Positions 8,055 to 16,430 of a stretch of 41,788 nt of DNA are shown piece after piece. This stretch comes from Treponema sp. UBA6852. GTDB taxonomy: Bacteria > Spirochaetota > Spirochaetia > Treponematales > Treponemataceae. The first letter of the stretch is position 1. Every line of letters begins with the position of its first letter. The notes beneath the pieces are model-generated. The model made no database searches, was not told where the DNA came from, and saw nothing but the letters and a program-made list of their open reading frames with translations. The translations under genes were made by a program, and so were the position numbers. The stretch covers positions 1 through 41,788 of the forward strand of contig DKDI01000040.1 in assembly GCA_002449305.1 (NCBI GenBank), written 5' to 3'.

Positions 8055-8986
8055 ATTTTGTTTTCCTTTTGCGCGGATTCAGTTTCTGAAGCTTTGTTTG
8101 CCTTTAATTCCATGTTTCTGTATTTGAGCGGCGTCATTCCTTTGTATCTGTGGAACATTTTTATAAAATAGCTGAAATCTTTGAATCCGCATTTTTGAGC
8201 GATGTTCAAGAGCTTGTCGTTGGATTCCCGTAAAAGCGCGCAGCTTCTGCTGATTCTAAACCAGTTTAAATATTCAACTGGAGAACGTCCTGTCATTTCT
8301 TTAAAAACACGGCAAAAATATTTTGGCGAAAATCCGGCTGCCACAGAAAGTTGCTCAAGTGAAATGTCGTTTCCGTAGTTCTTTTTTATAAAATCCAAAA
8401 CAAGATCAAGCTTTTTATTTCTAGCTCTTTTTTGCGCCGGAAGAATTTTCTTTTCCGAATAAAAGTGATTCTTTTTTAAAAGCCCAAAGAAAACAATCAG
8501 CGCGCCGGAAGCGATTATGTCCCAGCCTTCTCTTTGCTCGCGGATTGTGTCGAATAAAAATTCAATTGTGCAAAAAATATCTTTTTGTTCCGCCGGAATA
8601 TAATTTTGCAGCGAAATATTTTCCAATATAATGTCGTTTATAAAACTGTCCGGACTGAATCCATGCTGGCGCAAAAGTTCAATATCAAAAACAGCGGATT
8701 CGTATTTACTTGCGCCTTTTTCTGGTGCGTCTCCGTGGACAATTTTTCCGGGAATAATGCAAGAATCTCCTTTGTTTAAAACAATTTCGTGGTCGCCAAG
8801 AAAAAGATTGTAGCTCCCAGAAAGAATGTGGATAAGCTCAAATTCTGTATGCCAATGAAGCCACAAGTCGTAGTACGGATTTTCTGTATTGCAAAAATTG
8901 TACTGCAACGGAAAAAGCGAAGTTCCGCGCTGCTGCCGTTCATTTACAGGAATTTTTTCTTTCAAGTCAGAAGATACTTTTGTCAT
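8048..8986 (-). CDS. AraC-family transcriptional regulator with cupin domain
   Basis: This is a DNA-binding regulator. The 312-residue protein has an N-terminal AraC-type cupin domain (about 25-100, with the WHTEFELIHILSGSY and GDSCIIPG signatures of the sugar-binding jelly roll). A C-terminal double helix-turn-helix (about 205-300) includes SLEQLSVAAGFSPKYFCRVF and NIAQKCGFKDFSYFIKMF, followed by the G-M-T-P-x-x-Y-R end motif. The start ATG at 8986 follows a TTGTTT-N17-TATAAT promoter (9033-9005). It overlaps coaBC, an unexpected partner for a sugar regulator; regulation of a metabolic or stress set outside the window is possible. The ligand is unknown. Confidence 0.88.
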   Translation of the reverse strand: MTKVSSDLKEKIPVNERQQRGTSLFPLQYNFCNTENPYYDLWLHWHTEFELIHILSGSYNLFLGDHEIVLNKGDSCIIPGKIVHGDAPEKGASKYESAVFDIELLRQHGFSPDSFINDIILENISLQNYIPAEQKDIFCTIEFLFDTIREQREGWDIIASGALIVFFGLLKKNHFYSEKKILPAQKRARNKKLDLVLDFIKKNYGNDISLEQLSVAAGFSPKYFCRVFKEMTGRSPVEYLNWFRISRSCALLRESNDKLLNIAQKCGFKDFSYFIKMFHRYKGMTPLKYRNMELKANKASETESAQKENKIC

Positions 8987-9004
8987 ATTTTTATTCTCGT
9001 TCCG

Positions 9005-9033
9005 ATTATATCATGTGGTTTTATCAAAAACAA
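9005..9033 (-). promoter_or_regulatory. Promoter of the AraC-coaBC-mscS operon
   Basis: On the reverse strand TTGTTT (9033-9028), a 17-bp spacer and a perfect TATAAT (9010-9005) precede the ATG at 8986 and leave a leader of about 11 nt. Confidence 0.6.
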
Positions 9034-9061
9034 CCTTTTGTTTTAGTTGGGCAGCTTTTTG

Positions 9062-9090
9062 TTGAAATAAAGTTTTTTAGAATTTATAAT
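9062..9090 (+). promoter_or_regulatory. Promoter giving a probable leaderless start
   Basis: TTGAAA at 9062-9067, a 17-bp spacer and TATAAT at 9085-9090 form a consensus-grade promoter. Only 6 nt separate the -10 box from the ATG at 9097, so transcription should begin at the start codon itself. Confidence 0.6.
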
Positions 9091-9096
9091 GCCTTT

Positions 9097-9525
9097 ATGC
9101 TGACTTATTTTATTGCCGTTGCTGTTTTTGCGCTTATAATTTTCTTGCTGAATCTTTATATAAAATTTAAATCCTTGGAAAATAAAAATTCAGAACTTAA
9201 AGCTAGAAAAATCCGCAGTGAAAATGCACAGAAAAAAGGACTTTTGGTTTCGTGTCCAATTTGCGGTTCTTCTCTTCTTCCGGGTGAAGATTTGGTTAGC
9301 AGAGTTTACAGACCTATGAATGTTCCGGATCAGCTTTGCACGATAAACGGCTGTCCGCATTGCTATCCGCGAGTTGAGCCTGGATTAAAAAGAATTTGTC
9401 CTGTTTGCCATAAAGAAATTTCTCTTGCAGACGGACATCTTGTTGCCCGGCTTTTTAATAAAACTGAAGGAAAAAAGCACGTTATTGTAACCGGTTGCAA
9501 TTCATGCTGCAAAGGAAAAAAATAG
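9097..9525 (+). CDS. Membrane-anchored double zinc-ribbon protein
   Basis: The 142-residue protein has one N-terminal transmembrane helix (residues 2-22), a charged linker (about 23-48) and two apparent zinc ribbons. Their cysteine pairs are C53/C56 with C86/C89, and C101/C104 with C134/C137; an extra C81 and C138 are also present. The zinc-binding part would face the cytoplasm or periplasm depending on orientation; the Lys/Arg-rich linker after the helix favours the cytoplasm. Function is unknown. I chose ATG 9097 and not the upstream ATG at 8980 because the intervening residues are not protein-like and the 9062-9090 promoter fires at 9097. No Shine-Dalgarno sequence precedes it. flaB follows but has its own promoter. 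Confidence 0.78.
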   Translation: MLTYFIAVAVFALIIFLLNLYIKFKSLENKNSELKARKIRSENAQKKGLLVSCPICGSSLLPGEDLVSRVYRPMNVPDQLCTINGCPHCYPRVEPGLKRICPVCHKEISLADGHLVARLFNKTEGKKHVIVTGCNSCCKGKK

Positions 9526-9545
9526 CATTTTATCTAAAAAAAATC

Positions 9546-9572
9546 TAAAGTAAAAAAATCAAACTCCGACAA
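9546..9572 (+). promoter_or_regulatory. Sigma-28 (FliA) flagellar promoter of flaB
   Basis: TAAA at 9546-9549, exactly 15 nt, then TCCGACAA at 9565-9572 match the sigma-28 consensus TAAA-N15-GCCGATAA at ten of twelve positions. The leader of about 80 nt contains a GGGT/ACCC mini-hairpin, several GGA triplets and an AGGAG Shine-Dalgarno site just before the ATG. The GGA triplets could be CsrA sites; that part is speculative. Confidence 0.8.
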
Positions 9573-9662
9573 TCAAAATATAGGGTGGTAAACCCAAAGC
9601 AGGGGAAGCAGGCACAAAATGTTTGCTTAGAACTCCAGTATCTTGATCATAGGAGATAAATT

Positions 9663-10523
9663 ATGGTTATCAATCACAACATGAGTGCAATGTTTGCACA
9701 GCGTTCACAGGGTTTGACTGATTTGAACAACCAGAAGAACATGGAAAAACTCTCTTCTGGAATGAAAATCAACCGCGCCGGTGATGATGCTTCTGGACTT
9801 GCTGTTTCAGAAAAAATGAGATCCCAGATTCGTGGATTGAATCAGGCTTCTACAAACGCAAAGAACGGCATTTCTTTTATCCAGACAACAGAAGGATACC
9901 TTCAGGAAACTGAAGATATTATCCAGCGCATCCGCGAGCTTGCAGTTCAGTCAAGCAACGGAATCTACACTGACGAAGATCGTATGCAGATTCAGGTTGA
10001 AGTTTCTTCACTCATCGCTGAAGTTGACCGCATTGCTTCTTGCGCACAGTTCAACGGCATGAACATGCTTACTGGTCGTTTTGCACGCCCAACAGGTGAA
10101 AACAGCGTTACAGCTTCTATGTGGCTTCACATTGGCGCAAACATGGATCAGCGCACACAGGTATATATTGGAACAATGAGCGCAGCAGCTCTTGGACTCC
10201 GCGCAGTTGGAACAGAAGAGATTATGACTCTTGAAAGCCCAGACGAAGCAAACCGCGCAATCGGAACTTTGGATGAAGCAATCAAGAAGATTAACAAACA
10301 GCGCGCAGACCTTGGTGCATATCAGAACCGCCTTGAAAAGACAGTTGTTGGTCTTGATATTGGTGCAGAAAACCTTCAGGCTTCTGAGAGCCGCATCCGC
10401 GACACAGACATGGCTAAGGAAATGGTTGACTTTACAAAGAACCAGGTTCTTTCTCAGGCTGGAACAGCGATGCTTGCTCAGGCAAACCAGAGCTCACAGA
10501 ACGTTCTTTCTCTTCTCCAGTAG
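9663..10523 (+). CDS. flaB: Flagellin FlaB, periplasmic flagellum core protein
   Basis: FlaB polymerises into the core of the spirochaete periplasmic flagellar filament. The 286-residue length is that of treponemal FlaB proteins. The N-terminal D0/D1 domain begins MVINHNMSAMFAQRS and contains the KLSSGMKINRAGDDASGLA signature. The C-terminal D1/D0 helix contains NLQASESRIRDTDMAKEM and ends NQSSQNVLSLLQ. The central variable domain is short, as expected for FlaB. Like other FlaB proteins it lacks a signal peptide and would be exported by the flagellar type III apparatus. It is a single-gene unit with a sigma-28 promoter and its own terminator. Confidence 0.97.
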   Translation: MVINHNMSAMFAQRSQGLTDLNNQKNMEKLSSGMKINRAGDDASGLAVSEKMRSQIRGLNQASTNAKNGISFIQTTEGYLQETEDIIQRIRELAVQSSNGIYTDEDRMQIQVEVSSLIAEVDRIASCAQFNGMNMLTGRFARPTGENSVTASMWLHIGANMDQRTQVYIGTMSAAALGLRAVGTEEIMTLESPDEANRAIGTLDEAIKKINKQRADLGAYQNRLEKTVVGLDIGAENLQASESRIRDTDMAKEMVDFTKNQVLSQAGTAMLAQANQSSQNVLSLLQ

Positions 10524-10553
10524 AATTGAAAGCGGCGTAAAATCTGCGTAACG

Positions 10554-10596
10554 AAAGCTTCCCTAGAAGTGAAAAACTTTTAAGGAAGCTTTTTTT
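10554..10596 (+). terminator. Intrinsic terminator of flaB
   Basis: AAAGCTTCC (10554-10562) pairs with GGAAGCTTT (10584-10592) around a 21-nt loop and runs into a T tract ending at 10596. Its distal end touches the stop codon of the convergent AraC gene. Confidence 0.8.
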
Positions 10597-11377
10597 ATTT
10601 ATTTTGTTTTCTGTACTGGTGCGGAGAGACGCCGTTCATTTTCTTGAAGGCGCGGATGAAATTCTCGCATTCGTTGTAGCCGCATTTCTGGGAGATTTCC
10701 TGGACTGTGAGTTCGGTTGTATTCAGGAGGCGGAGGGCTTTTTCGTTCACAAAAAAGTGGATGTCTGTCTGCGGAGTGACTCCGAAAGTCTTCTTGTATA
10801 ATACCGAAAAATGCGAGCGTGTTAGAAAGAAATTGTCCGCCATAAGGTCAACTGTCCATTTTTCAGGATTTTCCGAAACTTTTTTTCTGAGCTGGTTGAG
10901 TCTGAACCGGGTTTCACTTTCGCGCTTTGTTTTTATGCTCGGATAAAGCCGGTTGTTCTGGAGGTTGGACAGAACCTTGCACAGGCGGTCCAAAAGCTCG
11001 TGGTCGTGGTTTTCGTAGCGTTCAGTCAGAAAGTAAGTGATGTCCGTCATCTCGCGCCTGATTATATCGGAATCGGTCACGTAAAAAATCTCGTCAAACG
11101 GAATCTGAAAGTCGTTGAAAAAAGTCATGTCCGCCGGAAGAAATTTTATGTAGTCGTTTTCAAATTCGTTGTTCTTGCACCAGTAAATCTGCGGAGTTCC
11201 GGGTCTGTAAAGAATGCACGCGTTCGCCTGGGTTTCAATCTGTTTTCCTTCCAATGTGATGACCATGGGATTGTAAAAATGAAGAAGGACGCATTCTTTT
11301 GTTCCTGAGACAAATTTCATTTTAAAAGAGGATTCTTCGGTTTTCTTGTAAAATGCTCCGGCAAAATCTATTCTCAT
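10595..11377 (-). CDS. AraC-family regulator, probably of the arabinose module
   Basis: This 260-residue DNA-binding protein has an N-terminal ligand-sensing domain (about 1-140, weak cupin similarity). It is followed by two helix-turn-helix motifs: TVDLMADNFFLTRSHFSVLY at about 173-192 and TVQEISQKCGYNECENFIRA near 225-245. It ends with the canonical NGVSPHQYRK segment. It lies just downstream of the ytf-type importer operon on the same strand but is separated by a terminator (11413-11451), so it probably has its own weak promoter in the gap 11378-11491. Its composition is GC-rich like the importer and araBD genes. I infer that it controls the divergent ytfQ/araB promoters; the inducer is not known. 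Confidence 0.85.
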   Translation of the reverse strand: MRIDFAGAFYKKTEESSFKMKFVSGTKECVLLHFYNPMVITLEGKQIETQANACILYRPGTPQIYWCKNNEFENDYIKFLPADMTFFNDFQIPFDEIFYVTDSDIIRREMTDITYFLTERYENHDHELLDRLCKVLSNLQNNRLYPSIKTKRESETRFRLNQLRKKVSENPEKWTVDLMADNFFLTRSHFSVLYKKTFGVTPQTDIHFFVNEKALRLLNTTELTVQEISQKCGYNECENFIRAFKKMNGVSPHQYRKQNK

Positions 11378-11412
11378 CTGTTTTTATAAAAATCAAAATA
11401 TCATTTCAAGGC

Positions 11413-11451
11413 TTTTAAAAACGGCTGCTCCAAGTTTTCAGGGGCAGCCGT
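11413..11451 (-). terminator. Intrinsic terminator of the ytfQRT-yjfF operon
   Basis: On the reverse strand ACGGCTGC (11451-11444) pairs with GCAGCCGT (11428-11421) and is followed by a run of T, 41 bp downstream of the yjfF stop. Confidence 0.8.
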
Positions 11452-11491
11452 AATTTTGTATCAAATCATCAGTTTTGTCAAAGACTTAAGT

Positions 11492-12544
11492 TTATTGTTT
11501 TGAATTCTTCCTTGAAAGAACCACGCTCTGAATCAGGAGGAAAAGACAAATCATGAAAGCAACCGTGATGTTTGTCCACCAGGCGTCGTCAAGTCCGAGA
11601 GAGGACACGATGTTCTTGATTGTCGCAAGTGAAAGCACGCCGAAGAACGTTCCCGCGATGTTTCCGACTCCGCCCGTGAGCATTGTTCCGCCGATAATCG
11701 AAGATGCGATTGCGTTCATTTCGTAGCCGCTTGCATGGCTTGGAGATGCTGAGCCTACGTGCATGAAGTATACGAATCCGCCGATTGCCGCAAGAACCGA
11801 GCAGATGAAGTGCGCAAGGAATTTTGTCATCGGAACATTGATTCCGAGCATATTCGCGCTCTGCTGGTTTCCGCCAACCGCATAGAAGTTGCGTCCGAGT
11901 TTTGTCCACCTGAGCACAAGGAAAAGAATCACAACAACAAGGAGCGCCACGAGAACGCCCGGTTCCACATAAGCCGGAATGTACTTGCCGACCTTGTTCA
12001 CAGAGCCCATGCCCGGAACGTAGATTCTTGTTTCTATGAGCTTTACGAATCCCTCATGCTTTACGTTGAACTGAGTCGCGTTTACGATTGTCGTCATTCC
12101 TTTTGCGAAGAACATTCCCGCAAGCGAGACGATGAACGGCTGAATGTCAAGGAAGGCGACAAGGAATCCCTGCACAAGTCCGAAGCTTACTCCGATAATC
12201 AGCGCGTAGATGACCGCTCCCGCAATTGTTCCGCCGTTTTTGTCAAGGTGGACTGCGCAGCACATGCATACAAGAGCTGTTACAGTTCCCACGGAAATGT
12301 CGATTCCGCCGGTAATCATTACAAGGCTCAGCGCGCACGAAAGAACTATGAGCGAAGCGTTCTCGTTCAACAGATTTAAGAAAGTCTGAGGCTTCCTGAA
12401 TCCTGCGCCTAGAAAAATGACCGCAAGAAGATACATCGCGACAAATACCGAAATCGTAATCACAAGAAGAAGGTTCGTGTCTGAAAGCGGTTTTCTTTTT
12501 GCAAGGACAGTATCGTTCTGCTTTTTTTTATTTAGAAAGTTCAT
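11492..12544 (-). CDS. yjfF: CUT2 sugar ABC transporter permease (YjfF-like)
   Basis: This is one of two inner-membrane permease subunits of a monosaccharide importer. The 350-residue protein has about ten hydrophobic segments and the BPD_transp_2 signature SCALSLVMITGGIDISVGTV near residues 70-90. A second conserved block, GYEMNAIASSIIGGTMLTGG, lies near residue 270. The order of genes (binding protein, ATPase, permease, permease) matches E. coli ytfQ-ytfR-ytfT-yjfF for galactofuranose and the AraUVWZ-type arabinose importers. With araBD alongside, L-arabinose or arabinofuranose is the most likely substrate. It starts one base after the ytfT stop. Confidence 0.88.
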   Translation of the reverse strand: MNFLNKKKQNDTVLAKRKPLSDTNLLLVITISVFVAMYLLAVIFLGAGFRKPQTFLNLLNENASLIVLSCALSLVMITGGIDISVGTVTALVCMCCAVHLDKNGGTIAGAVIYALIIGVSFGLVQGFLVAFLDIQPFIVSLAGMFFAKGMTTIVNATQFNVKHEGFVKLIETRIYVPGMGSVNKVGKYIPAYVEPGVLVALLVVVILFLVLRWTKLGRNFYAVGGNQQSANMLGINVPMTKFLAHFICSVLAAIGGFVYFMHVGSASPSHASGYEMNAIASSIIGGTMLTGGVGNIAGTFFGVLSLATIKNIVSSLGLDDAWWTNITVAFMICLFLLIQSVVLSRKNSKQ

Positions 12545-13639
12545 TTAACAGCCTCCATTCGCTACAGCGTGTTTTCTTGCCCCGGAAATCTGTTTTGCCA
12601 GCTGCGACATTTTCTCGCGGAATACCGGAGCGCTGATTACAACAAGAATGATGACTACGACAGCCTTGTAAGCCGGAAGCGCGGTTGAAGCGACATTGAA
12701 CTTGAACAGCGTTGTCGTAAGGAACTGGATTACGTAAGCTCCGAGAATCGAAGCCCACATATTGAATTTTCCGCCGCTCAAAGCATTTCCGCCGAGCGCG
12801 ACCGCAAGAATCGCATCCATTTCAATATCCTTTGCGATAACGGAGTAATTAATAGAAGAAATTCGGCAGACTTTGATGAATCCGGCGACCGCAACGCAAA
12901 GTCCCATAATCACATAGGTGATGAATTTGATGAACTGAGGGTCAAGTCCGTTAAGCCTTGACGAGTTGCTGTTGATTCCCACTGCCTGCGTGTAAAGCCC
13001 CAGGTTCGTGAATTTGAGAACAAGCATCGTGATTATTATGCAGATTATCGCGATGAAAACCGGAGTCGGAACAGGAATTCCCGGAATAAAGTTTCCGAAG
13101 TAGCCGAACACAGGCTCCACAACAATCGGAAGCGCGTTGTCGTTAATCCAGGCGGCGATTGAGCGTCCGGCCGTAAAAAGAATAAGAGTTGCGACCATCG
13201 GCTGAATCTTGAAGTACGATACAAGAACACCGTTGAATCCGCCGAACGCCATGCTCACAATGCAGCCGACAAGAAATGCCACGAAAATCGGAGCCTGAAG
13301 TGTTTCAGGACGCGCATCCGTTCCGCAAAGAACACGCAGAACCACCGAGCCTGCAATCGCAATTCCAGCTCCAACGGAAATATCCTGTCCGCCAGAAGCA
13401 GCCGTTACAAGCGTCATTCCAATCGCAAGAATCACAAGCTCTGAAGCGTTGTCTAAAATCGTAATCAGATAGCCTGAAAGAACAGGGAAGCCTTCGCTGT
13501 TCTGACCGAGCGTAATCTTGAAGAATGAAGGATCCGCGGCAAGGTTGAATATTACAAGAATCAGCAGCGCCGCAATCGGAATGAAAATCTGCTTTTTTAC
13601 AAGTCCAAGAAGGAAGTCCGTGATTTTTTTAGAAGTCAT
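12545..13639 (-). CDS. ytfT: CUT2 sugar ABC transporter permease (YtfT-like)
   Basis: This is the second permease subunit of the importer, 364 residues. It has multiple transmembrane segments and the family block VILAIGMTLVTAASGGQDIS at about 65-95; the usual GGxDLS element appears as GGQDIS. The second block, EMDAILAVALGGNALSGGKF, lies near residue 270. The ATG at 13639 overlaps the ATPase stop by 4 bp (ATGA), indicating translational coupling. Expected to form a heterodimer with the YjfF-like permease. It shares the GC-rich base use of the whole module. Confidence 0.88.
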   Translation of the reverse strand: MTSKKITDFLLGLVKKQIFIPIAALLILVIFNLAADPSFFKITLGQNSEGFPVLSGYLITILDNASELVILAIGMTLVTAASGGQDISVGAGIAIAGSVVLRVLCGTDARPETLQAPIFVAFLVGCIVSMAFGGFNGVLVSYFKIQPMVATLILFTAGRSIAAWINDNALPIVVEPVFGYFGNFIPGIPVPTPVFIAIICIIITMLVLKFTNLGLYTQAVGINSNSSRLNGLDPQFIKFITYVIMGLCVAVAGFIKVCRISSINYSVIAKDIEMDAILAVALGGNALSGGKFNMWASILGAYVIQFLTTTLFKFNVASTALPAYKAVVVIILVVISAPVFREKMSQLAKQISGARKHAVANGGC

Positions 13640-15150
13640 TGTTTTTCTCCTCCTGCGATAGTTTCCATGATTTTTGTCTGGTTCAGGTCATCGCCGGAAA
13701 GCTCTCCGACCTGCTTGAGATCCCGCATGACGATAAGACGCGAGCAGGTGCGGAGCATCTCGTCGATTTCTGATGAGATGAACGTAACGCTCTTGCCTTC
13801 CTTTGCAAGCTTCAGGACAAGCTCCTGAATTTCCGTTTTTGTTCCGATGTCGATTCCGCGTGTAGGCTCGTCAAGAATCAGATACTGCGGATTTGAGAGC
13901 AGGGCGCGCGCAAGAAGAACTTTCTGCTGGTTTCCGCCCGAAAGGGATTTTATCGGAGTTTCCGCGGAAGCTGTCTTTATCTCAAGAAGCTTGATGTATT
14001 CGTCCGCAAGTTTTTCCTGTTCCGCCCGGCTGAACGGTTTGAAGAAGCCTCTCATCACCTGGAGCGCAAGAATCAGGTTTTCTCTCACGGAAAGGTCGCC
14101 GATTATGCCGTCGCGTTTTCTGTCTTCAGGCAGATAGCTGATTCCGTTTTTCATCGCGTGAATCGGTTTTGTGATGTTCACGCTTTTTCCGTTTACTTTT
14201 ATTTTTCCGCCGAGAACTTTGTCCGCACCGAATATCGCACGCACGCTCTCGCTTCTTCCCGATCCGAGAAGTCCTGTGAATCCGTTTACTTCGCCTTTGT
14301 AAATCTTGAAGTTGAACGGTTTTACGCCGCCCGTGCTTGAAAGGTTTTCCGCCTCGTAGACCGGAACTTCATCCGCAGCGAATACCGGAGCTTCTGCAGA
14401 TTTTGAGGACTTGTCAAGATTCTCGACTGATTTTCCGAGCATTTTCGATACAAGCTCAAGGCGCGGAAGGTCGCGGATTTCGTATTCGCCCACAAGCTGT
14501 CCGTCGCGCAGAACGGTGATTCTGTCGCAGATTTCGTAAACCTGCTCAAGAAAGTGGGTAACGAAAATTATTCCGACTCCCTTTGCGCGAAGATTCCGCA
14601 TAAGCCGGAAAAGCTTCTGGACTTCCTGATCGTCAAGCGAAGAAGTCGGCTCGTCAAGAATCAGAATCTTGCAGTCCATGTCAACGGCGCGCGCAATTGC
14701 GACCATCTGCTGAACGGCGATTGAACAGCTAGAAAGCTGCTGCTCGGCCTCGCAAGGAATGTCAAGATCCTTTAGAATTTTTTCGGCTCCCTCATTCATC
14801 TTTTTCCAGCTTGTGAACGGGCCTTTTGTTCTTCCTATATACATATTCTCCGCTACGGTGAGATTGTGGCAGAGAGTTATTTCCTGATAAACTGTCGAGA
14901 TGCCTGCGTTCTGGGCATCCTGCGGGGAACGGATGTTGACCGCTCCGATTCCTTTTACAAAAACCTGGCCTTCATCCTTGTGATGTACGCCTGTCAGAAC
15001 CTTAATCAATGTTGATTTTCCGGCTCCGTTTTCTCCCATAAGAGCGTGAATTTCGCCTTCACGCAAAGTAAAATCAATATTCTGCAATGCGTATACACCG
15101 GGAAATTTTTTGTGTATTCCGCGCATTTCAAGAACTGATTTTTCTTCCAT
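13636..15150 (-). CDS. ytfR: CUT2 sugar ABC transporter ATP-binding protein (YtfR-like)
   Basis: This is the double-cassette ATPase that powers the importer at the cytoplasmic face. The 504-residue protein has an N-terminal cassette with Walker A GENGAGKST (about 39-47), a degenerate signature (LSSCSIAVQQM) and Walker B ILILDEPTSSLD. The C-terminal cassette has a degenerate Walker A GLLGSGRSE, an intact LSGGNQQKVLLARAL signature and LILDEPTRGIDIG. This asymmetry is normal for MglA/RbsA/YtfR proteins. A GGAGG site lies just before the ATG and directly abuts the T-run of an upstream hairpin (15162-15207), so translation of ytfR follows only when transcription reads through it. Confidence 0.93.
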   Translation of the reverse strand: MEEKSVLEMRGIHKKFPGVYALQNIDFTLREGEIHALMGENGAGKSTLIKVLTGVHHKDEGQVFVKGIGAVNIRSPQDAQNAGISTVYQEITLCHNLTVAENMYIGRTKGPFTSWKKMNEGAEKILKDLDIPCEAEQQLSSCSIAVQQMVAIARAVDMDCKILILDEPTSSLDDQEVQKLFRLMRNLRAKGVGIIFVTHFLEQVYEICDRITVLRDGQLVGEYEIRDLPRLELVSKMLGKSVENLDKSSKSAEAPVFAADEVPVYEAENLSSTGGVKPFNFKIYKGEVNGFTGLLGSGRSESVRAIFGADKVLGGKIKVNGKSVNITKPIHAMKNGISYLPEDRKRDGIIGDLSVRENLILALQVMRGFFKPFSRAEQEKLADEYIKLLEIKTASAETPIKSLSGGNQQKVLLARALLSNPQYLILDEPTRGIDIGTKTEIQELVLKLAKEGKSVTFISSEIDEMLRTCSRLIVMRDLKQVGELSGDDLNQTKIMETIAGGEKQ

Positions 15151-15161
15151 GCTATGCCTCC

Positions 15162-15207
15162 AAAAAAAACACGGGATTCAGATTTCAAGGTAATCCGAAC
15201 CCCGTGT
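15162..15207 (-). terminator. Attenuating terminator between ytfQ and ytfR
   Basis: On the reverse strand ACACGGG pairs with CCCGTGT and continues as an inner stem of about 7 bp with one mismatch and a 7-nt loop; eight T follow. The T-run merges into the GGAGG ribosome-binding site of ytfR. It should stop most transcripts after the binding-protein gene and let a fraction through. Confidence 0.8.
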
Positions 15208-15272
15208 CCAAGGTATTGGATTCTCCAGCAAATTTTTCTGTTGTTTATCGAAGAATCCGGTAATAACTTCGC

Positions 15273-16202
15273 TTAGATACCGTATTTTGCGACATCAGCC
15301 TTTGTGATTGTTGCAGCGTCAAATCCCTTTTCGTCCATTATGACTGTCTTCTGCTTTGCGCCGTTCTTGATGATGTCGTCGATGTAAGAAGCCTGGAACG
15401 GATTGCACTGGCCGTCGTAGTTCCATCTCTTTGCAAGAAGCTCTTCAAGCGCCCATTTGTTGCAGTCGAATCCCATTACGATTACGTCTTTGCCCACACC
15501 GTGAGAGATTCCCGCCTTGTCAAGAGCAGCAACCGCGCCTTTTGCCATGTCATCGTTTTCAGCGTAGATTACGTTGAATTTTTTGCCTGAATCGATTACA
15601 GCCTGAACAATCTGCTGTGCGTTTTCGGCGTTCCATTCTGCTGTCTGCTGGGCAACGATGTTCCAGTTGCTTTCTGCCTTTGCCTTCTCGTCAAGCGCGC
15701 CTGAACGTCCGATCTGTGCCGCTGAGCCCATAACGCCCTGAATGTGGATGATGTTGTATTCCTTGAGATTCTGTCCTGCAAGCCAGTTTACGGCAGTTTT
15801 TCCTTCCTGCGCCATGTCGGAAACGATTGAAGCTTCGTAAAGGCTTTCGTCAGCGTCGATTGTGCGGTCAAAGAGAATTACTTTGATTCCGGCATCCTGC
15901 GCGTCCTTGAGAACTGATGTCCATCCTGAAGTTCCTGCTGCGGAAATCAGAAGGTAGTCAACTTCGTCCTGAACCATTTTGCGTGCGGCGGCAATCTGCT
16001 CGTCGTTTTTAAGGCTGTAGAAGAAAGTCGGTTTGTAGCCGTTCTTCTTTGTGAATGTCTTTTTCATGTCGTTGACGTTCGCAGTGCGGTAGCCTGATTC
16101 GTTCGGGTCATTGTTGATGATTCCGACTTTTACCAATTTTGCCGCGAATGTTGGAAGAACCATCATTGCCATTACAGCAGCCAAAACTAAATTCTTTTTC
16201 AT
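15273..16202 (-). CDS. ytfQ: CUT2 sugar-binding periplasmic protein (YtfQ-like)
   Basis: This binding protein captures the sugar in the periplasm for the YtfR/YtfT/YjfF importer. The 309-residue product has a signal peptide (MKKNLVLAAVMAMMVLPTFA, cleavage just after residue 20) and the type I periplasmic fold (Peripla_BP_4). YtfQ-type elements include NDPNESGYRTANVNDM near residue 30, VDYLLISAAGTSGW near 85, ILFDRTIDADES near 110, IIHIQGVMGSAAQIGRSGA near 155 and YAENDDMAKGA near 215. The YtfQ-like sequence fits a furanose or pentose ligand; L-arabinose is inferred from araB and araD. A GAGGTG site precedes the ATG, and the promoter lies in 16203-16430. Confidence 0.9.
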   Translation of the reverse strand: MKKNLVLAAVMAMMVLPTFAAKLVKVGIINNDPNESGYRTANVNDMKKTFTKKNGYKPTFFYSLKNDEQIAAARKMVQDEVDYLLISAAGTSGWTSVLKDAQDAGIKVILFDRTIDADESLYEASIVSDMAQEGKTAVNWLAGQNLKEYNIIHIQGVMGSAAQIGRSGALDEKAKAESNWNIVAQQTAEWNAENAQQIVQAVIDSGKKFNVIYAENDDMAKGAVAALDKAGISHGVGKDVIVMGFDCNKWALEELLAKRWNYDGQCNPFQASYIDDIIKNGAKQKTVIMDEKGFDAATITKADVAKYGI

Positions 16203-16430
16203 TTCTGCACCTCTGTGTGTTTGGATTTAAGGATGTCCTCTGCACCCCTTGTGATTATGATTATCACTCTTAACCGCAAGGAAAGGAATAGTTTTTTTGT
16301 TCCCGATTTTTGGACATTCCTATCATTTTGTTCGGAAATTCGTATTTGGTGATAGTTTTTGCCGTTTTTTAGGGGAAACCGCCACTTGTTTTTTTCGCAA
16401 TGTCAGTTACTATAAAATCAGAGGTAAAAC
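16203..16430 (+). promoter_or_regulatory. Divergent control region of ytfQ and araB
   Basis: This 228-bp gap drives ytfQ leftward and araB rightward. For araB, TATAAA (16411-16416) lies 14 nt before the ATG and AGAGG (16420-16424) is the ribosome-binding site; a TTGTTT 19 bp upstream is a poor -35. No good -35 box is visible for ytfQ either, which fits activator-dependent promoters. Possible operator elements are GTGAT/ATCAC ends around 16250-16266 and the inverted pair CTATCA (16320-16325) and TGATAG (16350-16355). The assignment to the AraC regulator is inference. Confidence 0.5.

Noticed and set aside
7633..8127. 164-codon forward ORF opposite coaBC
   Set aside because: It lies antisense to coaBC, whose motifs are complete; hydrophobicity comes from complementing Glu/Lys codons.
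8980..9096. Upstream extension of the zinc-ribbon protein to ATG 8980
   Set aside because: It would overlap the AraC gene start and pass through two promoters; the ATG at 9097 starts at a membrane helix.
11759..12379. 206-codon forward ORF opposite yjfF
   Set aside because: It is a shadow of a GC-rich gene; the translation is rich in His, Arg and Cys with no membrane or domain pattern.
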